A DNA stretch of 64,000 nt from the NCBI GenBank assembly GCA_027575765.1, contig JANBPT010000005.1, positions 62,001 through 126,000 of the forward strand, read 5' to 3'. Shown one piece after another: positions 21,447 to 31,905 of the stretch (the stretch's first letter is position 1; every line of letters starts with the position of its first letter). The translations under genes were made by a program, and so were the position numbers. A model generated the notes under the pieces. That model did no database searches. It was not told the origin of the DNA and saw nothing but the letters and a program-made list of their open reading frames with translations. The DNA comes from Tieghemiomyces parasiticus. Taxonomy: Eukaryota; Kickxellomycota; Dimargaritomycetes; Dimargaritales; Dimargaritaceae.

Positions 21447-22113
21447 ATGGTAGGTTTGACGTACTGTTAGAGATGTCACTCTAGGTACCCAAGCGTTCAA
21501 GAACGGTCACGGTCAGGCCACACTGTCCTTATCTTGGCTCGACAGACCAATACCATTGCCACGCACGATCGAGCCACTGATTTCACGCAGCTGCTGACCC
21601 CATACGTTGCTCACTTTGTTGTGGGTGAGCGGACCGGGAGACTTAAACAGTGGCCGGCGATACAATGGGCGGCACAGACAGGGGGGAATTGACTGAGCTC
21701 AGACCCTGGTCTGTAATGTATCTTCCCCTTACCAATCCGGAAGTAGCCTGGCCGATGTGATTGCTTCTCAGCCTGGGGACCATATTGTGGAATTTCTCCG
21801 AATGGGACGTGCCCAATCTGCTTCACCGGGCCTAGCATTCTCGCTGACCTTCCCCTCTCCCTACCCTTGGCACTGACTCCCGTTATCGCCTCTATCCATG
21901 GACGCCTTTATCTCTATGACTGTATAGGCCGACCCAGTCCCCCCTTGCCAGAAGGAGGCGTGTGCCATCCAGGATTGCCTCCAGCGGAACAACTACCAGG
22001 AAACCCACTGCAAACAATTCATCGAACGCCTCCAAAAGTGCTGCGCCGATCTCCTGACCAAAGGCGGCAGCTCGCCATGCTGCTCCAAGCGGATAGGCGG
22101 ACAGAAGACCTAA
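21447..22113 (+). CDS. CMC4: Twin CX9C mitochondrial protein Cmc4
   Basis: Exon 2 (21928-22113) encodes a full twin CX9C domain: C-x9-C starting at residue 8 and C-x9-C starting at residue 29, with PCQKEACAIQDCLQRNNY matching the Cmc4 family, then KCCADLLTKGG and a second CC. No ATG lies in frame between the domain and an upstream TAG that sits exactly at the splice acceptor (TATAG). The best model is an exon 1 holding only ATG (21447-21449) followed by GTAGGT, which joins to GCCGACCCA to give MADPVPPCQ and a 62-residue protein, close to the human size. Cmc4-type proteins are imported into the intermembrane space by Mia40 and oxidised to a helical hairpin. The domain is certain; the start exon is inference. 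Confidence 0.78.
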
Positions 22114-23728
22114 CCAAATTGTTTATGGAAAATTGTGGGCAGATTCTGAGCGGCCACGCTCCCCTGGTGTTGATCCTTCTTGACCGTGAACCAGATATTA
22201 AATTGTGTACTACCTTATGCATGAGTACCTTGTGACTGGACTAACTTTCCTATTCAACGCCCCGCTTTAGTACAGCAAGCGGGCTGAGGTTGTCAAACGC
22301 ATTCCCTTGAGGCCTTTCGCTGCACGATGAGAGTAGACGAGCGACCCTTCTCCATCACCCAATCCCACGACAGTCGTAACCTAACCCCTCAATTATACAA
22401 CGACCGAGAACCTCGGCCATATTCTCGAACTGCAAGGTTAGAGCTGGGCGGGAAAGGAAAATGGCTACTGGAAGGAGGTAATATTAAGTAGAATGAATGG
22501 GGCGGTAGGCGACTGGCCAAGGAAAAAGGGGGAGACGAATGCAGCCCACGACCTTCTAAAAAAATAAAGTTCCACACAATTGATTGACGGATTAATCTGG
22601 CCACACCGTCGGCCTACCATACGCAACCCAAACCTTACGCCCTCAGGTTGAGATTTTGCACCTGCGGTCCCTCCCACATTGACCGGTATCGTTCAGGGCG
22701 GAAAAATAAAATACAAGGAAACCTTGAAGAGGGTTTGTGAGCTCACTTCACCATTGAGCGGCTGGCTCAGACTAGCCGGAGTTCAATTTTTACCAGCCGT
22801 GCTACTGCAGTCATACCGTTGGAGTAAGTCAGATGGAGAATAACATCGGATCTGCAGTAGTTTTGGGCCGGTAATCAACCGGCTCTGGTTGCTTATCAAG
22901 CGGCGCGCTCGACCGCCAAGTACTTATTCACAAGACAAAGCGGATACTTTAACTGGCCCCTTTACTGGTAAACTTGGTCCCGCCGATCCTTCATTTAGGT
23001 ATCCGAGCCCCTCTCCCCTTCGGTTGCCTCCATACGACAGGTTTGCTACCGGGACTGCACGGCGCTGCCTCAATGCCTTCCCGTGGCTGTGCATCATAGG
23101 TAAAGCAGAGGGGCCGACCACCAAGGGGAGTATGTGTACTCTGGCTGGATGGCTTGGCAATGTAGCAGGCAAGCTATGTGGGCTGGGTATCGCCGGTTAA
23201 CCCTTTGGAAATTCCGCCCTCACCCGGTTTGACGAGGAGACTTCAGTAGTAACAGCAAGGTAGTATGTTGTCAGGGGTCTCGTAGGGGTAAAGGATAGTG
23301 GTCGAAGGCTTTATCGCTCAGCTATGGGGAGGTATAGTTAACTCGGAGGACGTGGATGAGCCGGGGGGAGAGCGAGGTGTCGCAGGTAGCCCATGCTAGT
23401 TAGGTAGTGTGGGGAGTAACAGAGGGGAGGTACCAGAAGCAACAACAAAAGGGGCACAGGAGAGAATCGAAGCGAGGTAGTGGCCATCACTCCTCTTTAC
23501 TCTCTGACCCCGCGTCCAGGGTTTGGTTACCAGCCATCACGGGACATGGTGGTGCCTGTAGGTTTTGGTAACTGCTAGCGGGGCATCTCCGCCCACGCGT
23601 CTTGCTATGCGTCTCGACTCTCTCCGCTCTCTCCTTTTCATGACGAAGTTCACGGCGAGAACTTTGGAGTAAAGGAGGGGGAGAATACTATGAACAGGTG
23701 GGTCAACCCCAATCCTCAGACACGCTGC
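22114..23728. other. Intergenic region, no gene supported
   Basis: About 1.6 kb with only short open frames on both strands (such as 22889-23200) lacking third-position bias. The right part presumably includes the promoter of the CAP-protein gene. Confidence 0.4.
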
Positions 23729-23737
23729 TATATAAAA
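23729..23737 (+). promoter_or_regulatory. TATA box of the CAP-protein gene
   Basis: TATATAAAA, followed by a 300-base CT-rich leader to the ATG at 24035. The long leader could hide a 5' UTR intron. Confidence 0.45.
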
Positions 23738-24034
23738 TAGAGACGCGCTGCCTCAGCAAGGATAGAGACTACAACTGATCCGTTCCCTGCCCCTCCTATT
23801 CCCCTTCAACAACCCCGTCACCCATGTCCTGAATTTTGCATCCTTGCGCATAACTATCAATTATCATTGCGGCCTGGTTGCCCAATCCCTCACGTTGTTA
23901 TTTGCACTCGTCCAACAGCTGACCACCCAACAGCAGTCATCAAACCCAAGTATCCTAGAATTAGGCCTACAGCGTCGGGCGACAGTCCCTAGAACACACA
24001 CGACCCCATCGCACTTATACCTACCCGGATCAGA

Positions 24035-24673
24035 ATGGTTTCCCTCCGCCAGTTTGCCACCCTGACCGTGGTCACGATCCTGGCTGCAGCATCGGCGATC
24101 GCCCACCCAGTCCTGTTGGCCACTCGCGGCGAGAGCAACCTGAACATGCACAAGATGCTCGATTTGATCAACCATGAGCGGATGCAGTATGGCGTCCCGG
24201 CCGTGTCCTACGAACCTCGTCTGACCCAGGACGCCAACCACCACTCCGGCTACCAGTCCCGTATGGGCACCATGACTCACAACGATAGCAACGGCAATAC
24301 CCTGTCCCGCCTGGTGGAAGCCGGTATCGATGCCGTGGCCTGCGGCGAAAACGTGGCCTATAACCAGAATGACGAGGACGAGGTCATGACGGCCTGGATG
24401 AATTCCCCTGGCCACCGTGAAAACATCCTGAACCCGGATTACACTCACGTCGGCGTGTCCCACATCAACGGATACTGGACTCAGGTCTTTGCTACGCTGA
24501 AGGGCGGCTCCAAGGGCAGCAGCTCATACTCTCCCGGGGGGTCTACCTACACATCCGAGGAGGACATGGGCTCACCTAAGCCTTTCCTAGGTCTACCTCT
24601 CACCAATGGCCTCTGGTCCACCGTTAACAATAACTACCGCCGCTCCCCCGCGGAACTGCAGCATCGCTTCTAG
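24035..24673 (+). CDS. Secreted CAP/PR-1 (SCP) domain protein
   Basis: 212 residues with a signal peptide (MVSLRQFATLTVVTILAAAS, cleavage near 23). The CAP domain spans about 38-158: NHERMQYGVPAVSYE-like helix 1, the MTHNDSNG histidine region, ACGENVAYNQ, and the signatures WMNSPGHRENILNPDY and YWTQVFA. CAP proteins of fungi (Pry/PR-1) are secreted and several bind sterols or fatty acids. The pair of His and Glu residues of the CAP cavity (H in MTHND, E in CGEN, H in GHREN) is present. Only one cysteine is seen, so the usual disulphides of Pry proteins seem absent. A Ser/Gly-rich tail of about 50 residues follows the domain. No GPI signal obvious. Confidence 0.92.
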   Translation: MVSLRQFATLTVVTILAAASAIAHPVLLATRGESNLNMHKMLDLINHERMQYGVPAVSYEPRLTQDANHHSGYQSRMGTMTHNDSNGNTLSRLVEAGIDAVACGENVAYNQNDEDEVMTAWMNSPGHRENILNPDYTHVGVSHINGYWTQVFATLKGGSKGSSSYSPGGSTYTSEEDMGSPKPFLGLPLTNGLWSTVNNNYRRSPAELQHRF

Positions 24674-25762
24674 TCCGACTGCGCGACCGTCCTGCTTCAC
24701 GGCCCCAAGCGAGGGTTGGGGGGGGGCAGGACTGCTGCGAGTGGGAGTAGGGCAATGGTCCCTCATACATGGCCATAAATGGGCAAACTTGGCGATATAT
24801 TGAGGGCCTCGGAGGGGAGCGCGTCCCATACTAACGGTCTATTCCTGCGTGCACGCGCTCTTCCCGTTCGGAGATGGCTGGATCCAGACTCCGTATTGCG
24901 CGGTCTCTCTATTTAAACGTAGCGACGAAGATCGTCCCCCATCTTGCGTAATCCCCTCCAGAGACCTTTGAATCTGGCCGCTTCGCCTTTTTTATGATAC
25001 CATCCACTTCTTTTATCAATCTACTATACTTATATCCATTCCTCCTCTACTTTACCTAATCCTCTTTGCACTCCATCCCCTTTTTTCATCATTATCAATT
25101 CCGTCTTCTTTGCCTTGTATTTCAATAAGCCAGCTTGACATCCCACAATCATACCCACATCTCAACCAATCTTTCATACCTATTCAGTAAACCATAAAGC
25201 ATGCTCCATACCAAAAATGCCCACGAGATAGCAGATATCATACTACCTTAAAGTGAACACGAGTTGTATGCTTCCGCTGCCACTGAGTAACATTAGGACC
25301 CACTCTACCTCTTAATCTATTGACATCCATATACACCTCGTGCTACCAAGAATAGGCCCTTCACAAGGCAGGTAAAACGGCGAATGAGAGATGCGCTGTC
25401 ATCCACACAAGCCACGCGAGGCGCTTCCGACTCTCCAATCCGGCCATTAAAACCTCAGCTAGGGTATCTCGAAGTTGCGCGAGCTCAAACGGACCTCTCC
25501 TGTTCGATTTTAACCTGCCAACACAGGGGGGGGTCAAAACATTTGGCGACCTTACCCACCCGCTTAAGCAAGAGATACAATATTGCCGCTTAGGGGATTG
25601 CTAGGTTTTATTCGACCAGAATACCGCGGGCGACAGACCGAAGTAGGCGTGATGGAGAATTACAAGAGGTGGAACGAATTTAACCTCAGGCAAGCAGGGA
25701 AGTGAAAGAAAGGATAGGGGGTGCTGTGTGGTATGACGGTCAAGTTTCCCAGGCTCTTTTTC
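24674..25762. other. Intergenic, 3' flanks of convergent genes
   Basis: Convergent 3' ends of the CAP gene and the eL30 gene. AT- and CT-rich sequence around 24950-25200 fits 3' UTR material. The 69-codon frame at 25384 has an ATG but no coding bias; I do not call it. Confidence 0.4.
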
Positions 25763-26095
25763 TTACTCCTCATCGACCTTGATGATGTCCGAGTCACCGG
25801 GGTTGGTGATGGACAGGCAGCCGACGCGGAAGTATCTACCGCAGGCAGTGCCGAGATCGGTGTTGTTACCGCTGTAGTGGTGCACGGAGGTCTTAGAGAG
25901 CATGGCGTAGTACTCAAGCTCAGACTTGCGCAGCGGGGGGCAGTTACCGGCCACCAGGATGAGCTTGGACTTGCCGGAGCGCAGAGACTTGATGGTGCTC
26001 TTGTAGCCCAGGGAGTACTTGCCGCTCTTGGTCACGAGGGCCAGGCGGGAGTTGATGTTATCCATCGCCTTCTTCGACTTGTTCTTGGGAGCCAT
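25763..26095 (-). CDS. RPL30: Ribosomal protein eL30 (L30e)
   Basis: 110 residues, close to yeast (105) and human (115). [52 protein letters not shown] and [14 protein letters not shown] are characteristic of eL30 of the 60S subunit. The ATG at 26095 is the family start; the longer frame upstream is untranslated leader. That leader is pyrimidine-rich on the coding strand, with an acceptor-like TTACCAG just before the start, so a 5' UTR intron is possible. Uninterrupted coding exon. Yeast L30 controls its own splicing; whether that happens here cannot be seen. Confidence 0.97.
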   Translation of the reverse strand: MAPKNKSKKAMDNINSRLALVTKSGKYSLGYKSTIKSLRSGKSKLILVAGNCPPLRKSELEYYAMLSKTSVHHYSGNNTDLGTACGRYFRVGCLSITNPGDSDIIKVDEE

Positions 26096-27093
26096 TGCGA
26101 TAATCTGGTAAGTCCGGGAGGGGAAGTGAAGGCAAGAGAACGAGATAGCCAGAGCGGTTAGCCTAAAGAGCAAAGGAGATTCAGTTTTGAGGTGGGCGGC
26201 CTCGCTAGATTCACCCGGTCTGTGTGAATGTCAGAGTCCCCGGGATCGGTTCGATGGCGGTAGTCAGCCGATCCACAGGCGTCTGGCATTCCTCCGACCG
26301 AGTAGGAATCTACAAACCGGTTGGTCTGGCTGCTGCACTGTCCGCTAGGTTCTCTCACCAAGCTATCCGTTCCTATCCATCCTGTGCCAGGGTTCGTAGT
26401 TCATAATTCGGCTATTAGAGTGATTACGGTCAGACAGACGGATGGATGGATGGACGAGGCGATTGATGGATGGATAAACGGATCGGACAGTGCTGCGTCG
26501 AGGCCGAGGCATAGCGGGCGGGTGGTGTGCACGGTAGCGACGACATACCGGTTCAGTAGGTGAGTACTAGGGGGAAAAAAGTACAGGACTAGCGACCTTG
26601 AAGGAGGATCAAAAGAGGGAGAAACTGTCGGGTGCGGTAGGTCCGTCAATATTAAGCCGCGACCTAACCACACACAATTGACACCAGCGCACTTCTTAGG
26701 GCGAAGGGTGAAAATGAGCCGCGCGGTGGGGTGGGGAGACCACAATTGGGCCAATGGAAAAATGTCGCGCATTAAGGCCGATTCTAGGCGTGATGATTTT
26801 CTTTTTTCTATTTTTTTGGTGGGCTAAGCGTCAACGTTCTTAGCATTGGGCCAGACGGTTTAGGCTGCACCAGTCGTCCACATACCCATAAACAGAAACC
26901 ACCTCCCCCGACGTTCGCGATACGAGGGCCCGTCGACATCACCACCTGGGCCCATCCAGTGTTCATTTTTACACCAGCTACCCATTTCATGTCTCGTTTG
27001 GACCCTGGACGCACCCTTATTCCCGTCCGGCGCTTCGTATTTCGCCACCCCCTCCTAGCCCGGCCGCCTACCCGCACCCTGACCAAGGTCGCC
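26096..27093. other. Divergent promoter region of RPL30 and TOE1
   Basis: Nearly 1 kb between divergent starts. Contains a GGAT-type microsatellite (26440-26476) and a T-rich run near 26800-26820. No gene supported. The TOE1 frame is open upstream to 26959, including another ATG at 26989. Confidence 0.45.
26440..26476 (+). repeat. Short GGAT microsatellite
   Basis: Imperfect tandem GGAT tetranucleotides in two blocks separated by a few bases, in the RPL30/TOE1 divergent region. Confidence 0.7.
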
Positions 27094-28883
27094 ATGGACT
27101 TCCGACATCTCGAAGTTAACCGGGAGAATGCGGTTCAGGCGGCCCCGCATATTAAGAAGGCACTCCGACGGGCCGACTTCGTGGCGATGGACTTTGAATT
27201 CACGGGTCTGGGCCAAATGGGCCCGGAACCGCTTATCAACGGGACTCGACTCAAGTCCGGCAACTGGTCAACCCGCGCGACCGACATGGAGGAGCGCTAC
27301 GAGGCGTACCGCAACATCATCCAAAACCACTCGGTTCTATCCATGGGGCTGAGCACGTTCCGCCGATCGACGTTACCGTTGGGGCCCGGCGGGACGGTCA
27401 CCCTTGGGGTCCACTACCTTGTCCAAACCTTTACCATCACCATGTTCCGCGCCGATACGTTCATGGTTGATGCCGGCACGCTACAGTTCCTCCTCAACCA
27501 CGGCACCGACCTTAACGACACGTTTCGGCACGGGATCATGTTCAATCCTGGGACCCTAGGCCCCGAGCAGTTAGAGCCGTCGCGCGGGGTGAAACGTAAG
27601 AAAAACGCACCCGCCGAACCACCATTGGGCACTACCCCCGATCTGAACGTCCCCGATGGAACCGAGTGGTTGCGTAGCCTCTTCCGTACGCTCCTCGCCA
27701 ACCAAGCCTGTAAACTAGTCGTCCACAATGGGATTTACGACCTTACCTTCATGTACCACTCTCTGTACGCCACACTGCCCGATAAGTTGGGCACCTTCGT
27801 CAGTGACCTCAACAGCATGTTCCCCGGGGGTATCTACGACACCAAGTACATCGCCGACTTCATGGCGCAGGAGCCACGGACTTACCTGGCTTACCTCTAC
27901 CACCTACGCAAGCGGATCAGCGACCCCTCCACCCCAGCTAACGAGAAAGGGGGACCACCACCGGCGACGGAGGTGGGCGGGGTGGCCAACGGCGGTGCAG
28001 CGGTCACCGACAAAACCGAGTGCTTGGATTTGGCCAAGGTTTTGGTCGAAACAGACGAGTCCGGAGACGCCACGGTAGCCGGCAGCGAGATGTCACCCAC
28101 AGCTCCCGGCGTAGCGTCCCCCGGCCCTCCCGCCGCGCGTATTGGCCAACCCTACTGCATGCAGTACATCGTAAGTGGCGTACCCCCCCCGAGTCTACCG
28201 ACTTAGGGTCGATAAGAGCTCATCATAGGCTAAATGGCCTATGAAACCTAACACAACCATTCCGGACCATCCTTTTTAATATGTTTGTTTGCCTACATTT
28301 ACCTTAACCTATAACTCCTTACGTACTTCTTATCCCCGAACAGAACTACGGCAATTGCGAGTTGGGCGACAAGTGCTCAGGTTCCCACGACATTGCACGG
28401 TTCCAGGCCGGCCCCGGCCGGCATCCGGGGAAGTACCAGCGGCGGCTATTTACGCCAGCTCCGGTAGGGGACGGCAGCCTAATCCAGCCCGTCGTCGTCG
28501 AACACCAAATGCTGTGGCAACCGGTTCCGCCGGCGAAGCAGACACAACATATTTCCTCGGAGTCAGCCCAGTCGGCACCAGCCACTCTCCAGGCGCAGGC
28601 TTCCGAGATTCTACCCAACCTTTACCATACGTCAGGATATGACGCCTACATGACGGGCTACCTCTTGGCTAGTTACTTACATGACGGTAATCATGATATC
28701 GTTGGCCAGGCCCGGAACAAAGTTAACCTCATGTATAAGGCTGACCCATTGGTCATCGTCGCTAGCCAGTTCAGCCCTGTATCCGAGGAACACGCTCGGC
28801 TTCAAGCCATGTACCCGCCCGCGGCGACGCCGGCAGCGGCTAAACCCGAAGGACCACCCCCACCCACCAGCAAACTAGAGTGA
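27094..28883 (+). CDS. TOE1: TOE1-type CAF1 deadenylase with CCCH zinc finger
   Basis: Two exons, 27094-28170 and 28344-28883, giving 538 residues. DEDD catalytic motifs: AMDFEFTGLG (D33, E35), VVHNGIYDLTF (D216) and YHTSGYDAYMTGY (H454, D459). A CCCH finger C-x8-C-x5-C-x3-H (C355, C364, C370, H374) sits between the second and third catalytic blocks, as in human TOE1. The C-terminal NKV-L-KADPLVIVASQFS stretch also matches TOE1 rather than PARN or Pop2. TOE1 trims 3' tails of snRNAs and other small RNAs in the nucleus. Start chosen at the ATG whose following residues align with the family; an upstream in-frame ATG at 26989 would add 35 basic residues. The only intron lies inside the zinc finger, between I359 and N360. 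Confidence 0.9.
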
Positions 28884-29252
28884 GACAGTCATAATATATT
28901 GATATGGTCAATTACAACTATCATTGGGTTGAGAGACAGTGTCCATTATATCGAGTAGCGCTGAGAAAGGCAAAATAATAGAGATTCGGACGGGTGAGAA
29001 GACGAACAGTTGGAGAGAGAAAGAGTGGAGAATTGCGACAGACGTCAGCGGCACACGCCGAGGCCAGCCCAGCAAGGTGCACACGGCCCCCGAAGGAGAC
29101 CAACCGGAGGTCCGCGACAGGCAAATTATCAGTGTCCCAGTGAGGTGAAAAACAGCGAGGTCTGACAACGTGGGCGGGAGGTACAATGGATGGGGCCGGT
29201 TAATGACGCTCGGCTCCCATCGGTGACCCCACCCATCAAAGACAAGTCTAAA
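28884..29252. other. 3' flanks between convergent genes
   Basis: Short convergent spacer between TOE1 (plus) and the GDP-mannose transporter (minus). The frames seen here lack coding bias. Nothing else recognised. Confidence 0.45.
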
Positions 29253-30260
29253 TTAATGGTCATTCTTGACGCGGACGTTGATGTTCTTAACAGGCTCCAT
29301 GGAGATGGGGGTGGGCAGGTTGACCTGAGAGGCACTATCCTTCTTCTGTAGGTTCTTGGCATGGGTGTACACCAGGCCAGCACTGAAGCCGAGGGCGACG
29401 GCCAGGACCCCGCCGGCAGTGACGGGGTCGTCAAAGTAAACCATGGCGAACACGGCGATGGGCAGCTTGTTGAGGGCACCGGCCATGCTGTAGGTGGTGG
29501 AGCTGGTGGTGCGAATGCACCAGGCGGTGCAGTAGCTGATGGCGAAGGCACAGATACCGCTAAACAGGTTGGAGCGCACGAAGGACCAGTATTCGGCACG
29601 GTGTTCGGTGGCGTCGTAGTAGGCAAGAAACTCGCCCCAGTTCTCGACCACAATGCTCAGTACGAAGAACATGGGGGCGGTGAGCAGATTGTTGTAGTAG
29701 ACGGTATCAAAGTCCTTGAAGTTGACCACCTTCATGACGCGGCGCATGTGCAGGACGAAGAAGGCCGACGAGAAGCAGTTCATGGCCATCCACATGTAGC
29801 CAAGCAAGTTGAACTGGATATCGTTCCACCCGCCAACGATCGAACTGAGGACCATAAGTCCGAAGGCCGCCATCATGAGTGGGGTCACGATGGACTTGAA
29901 CATGAGCCGCTCGCCGTAGGCCACCAAGATGATGGTTAGGTTCTTGAAGATGGTGAAGAGCGGCACGTTGAGGTACTGAAGACTCTTGCCGCCCGTGTAC
30001 AGCATCACGGCCTGGGTCACTGACACAGGTAGCCAGGCCCGCGCGTCAGCCATGCTCATGCTCCGGTACTGCAGATTCAGGAACTTGCTTGACACCACCA
30101 GTAGAACCACGCTGGACAGGGCCTGGATACCCAGCATAAGGAAGACCATGTGGTGCTGGAACCCCGAGAGAACGAACTTGTTGACCATCGTCATGGTTAT
30201 GGACGACAGGCAGTAGGCCAGGATCGGCACCGCCGAGGCGAAGGCGGTGATGGAGGCCAT
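29253..30260 (-). CDS. VRG4: Golgi GDP-mannose transporter (Vrg4/GMT)
   Basis: 335 residues (yeast Vrg4 has 337) with about ten hydrophobic segments. Diagnostic motifs are FKNLTIILVAYGE (from residue 105), YYNN (188-191, equivalent to the FYNN guanine-binding motif) and GALNKLP (261-267, nucleotide-sugar motif). The protein exchanges cytosolic GDP-mannose for GMP and supplies Golgi mannosylation of proteins and lipids. The ATG at 30260 gives MASITAFASAVPILAYC, the normal start of the first membrane segment; the open frame upstream is leader. The Lys/Arg-containing C-terminal tail fits COPI-dependent Golgi retention (inference). No intron. Confidence 0.95.
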   Translation of the reverse strand: MASITAFASAVPILAYCLSSITMTMVNKFVLSGFQHHMVFLMLGIQALSSVVLLVVSSKFLNLQYRSMSMADARAWLPVSVTQAVMLYTGGKSLQYLNVPLFTIFKNLTIILVAYGERLMFKSIVTPLMMAAFGLMVLSSIVGGWNDIQFNLLGYMWMAMNCFSSAFFVLHMRRVMKVVNFKDFDTVYYNNLLTAPMFFVLSIVVENWGEFLAYYDATEHRAEYWSFVRSNLFSGICAFAISYCTAWCIRTTSSTTYSMAGALNKLPIAVFAMVYFDDPVTAGGVLAVALGFSAGLVYTHAKNLQKKDSASQVNLPTPISMEPVKNINVRVKNDH

Positions 30261-31905
30261 GGTGAATGGACGGAGCGTGGCGAGGGTTGGGAGGCGGGAA
30301 AAGGATGCAAAGTGATGGGAGGGAACTCCAATAGGGGTAGGTGGGATGGGAGTGGAGTCGCAAGGATCAACTGGGCAGCCCGAAAAGCGTGGAGTGTCGG
30401 TTAGTAAATGAGGCAAGCCGTAGGGGAAAAATTCAGAACAGCGACCGGTACGGGATGTGCATAAGCGGAATGTGAAGCCTCTAAGGTAGCACAGGACAGG
30501 CCCTGCGATAAAGTTTTTTATTTTTTTATTGAGTAGTTGTGGCCGGCCATGTGCGGACTTTGCTAGTGTTAGGCCTGCGGGGCACAGGCATACTGGCCAG
30601 TGCGACTAAACATCGATCCCACCAGGCGGTCCGATCATAGCCACTGGCCGAAAGACTTGCATGTAGCGAATGATAATAGCCGTCAATCCCCCTGTCGGAT
30701 CATTACCTTACTTAACGAGAGCGCCTGGGTAGATGAGGTCAGATGGTCTATAAGGTCCACGTCCAGAGCGGCCTACTATTATGGGGTAATTCCATTGCCA
30801 GCTACCGCCGACGGCTGGGTAGTGGGTAGCCTCTGGAGATCAGAACGCGCCGATGATGAGTTTGGGAGAGCACAGGCCGGGCGGTGGCCGACTGCCTGAA
30901 ACCACGCCAATGCATCCGCCCCTGCCCTGCGGATTCAGGGCCAAGCAATTGCTGGCTCGCAATACTTGGGCTTGGTTCGGGATATTTGCCAGGTGAATAG
31001 ATCAAACCCGGCCCGTCCAGGCTACACTATTAGGCAGGTGTACCGTTGGCATATTTCGGAACTACGGTGTTTTTATCAAAACGAACCCGCTAGCCGTTGG
31101 GAATTAGCTATATGCCGAAGCATGGACGTCGTCGACCCTGAGGAAATTTCAACCACACGAGCCTTTGGCATTCAATTTATAGGGACAAGTTTCAGACGTA
31201 AAACGGGAAGGTGCACTGCGGCAGAAACCTACTAGGCACCAGATAAATGCCGAGGCAGCAGTGGCCTACGGTCGAAGCCCTCGGCCATCTTCCCAAGTGT
31301 CTCACCTCCCACACCTCCACTGCCGCCACAGGTTTCATATGGCTACGAAAAGTGGACGGGTGCCTTCCGAGTTTTCTGCAGGCCCAAAAGGCAATGACTG
31401 TGCTCAGGCCTCCGGCTCCGTTCACTTGTTGCTCTCGCTGTACTGTTATCTACCGCATGGCTGTATTATCCACTTGACGCTGTTCCCCCCCCCCACACCC
31501 TTCGATCCGCTTGGCTCGCGCTCCTTGGCTCGTTCACAGCCCCACGCTTTTCCACCTCGCCACACTATTTATAATCCCACTACCTCCACCAGGCCCAGGC
31601 AGGCTGATCACAACCCCCGTTTCCCGCATACACACTCGGGGCACCTTCACTCCCCTGACGACGCCCGAGCCCCACGCCCCTGCACGTTGGTGCACTAGAC
31701 CCGGACCTTATTGGACCTGGCCCGCGTTCCCTTCCGGCAATCTCCATTGACCACCTGGGTAGTTGCCATTACCGCCTCCCGGCGCCATACTTGCCACTCT
31801 TTCCGCGTTTGTGCGCCGGCCGCCGCAACGCTTCTTGCTTTCCCCCACGGCTCCGACTTGCCCAACGACATCACCTGTACCATAGCCCGCCTTTCACCTT
31901 CCCTC
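30261..31905. other. Divergent promoter region, no gene supported
   Basis: Lies between the starts of VRG4 (minus) and the RalGAP-beta gene (plus). T-rich run at about 30513-30535. Open frames at 30600-31477 are unbiased and unrecognised. CT-rich leader from about 31480 to the ATG at 31906. The 66 codons upstream of that ATG are open but begin at TTG, so I treat them as leader. Confidence 0.45.

Noticed and set aside
31711..31905. N-terminal extension of RalGAP-beta beginning at TTG
   Set aside because: No ATG in the extension; the first ATG at 31906 follows a typical CT-rich leader.
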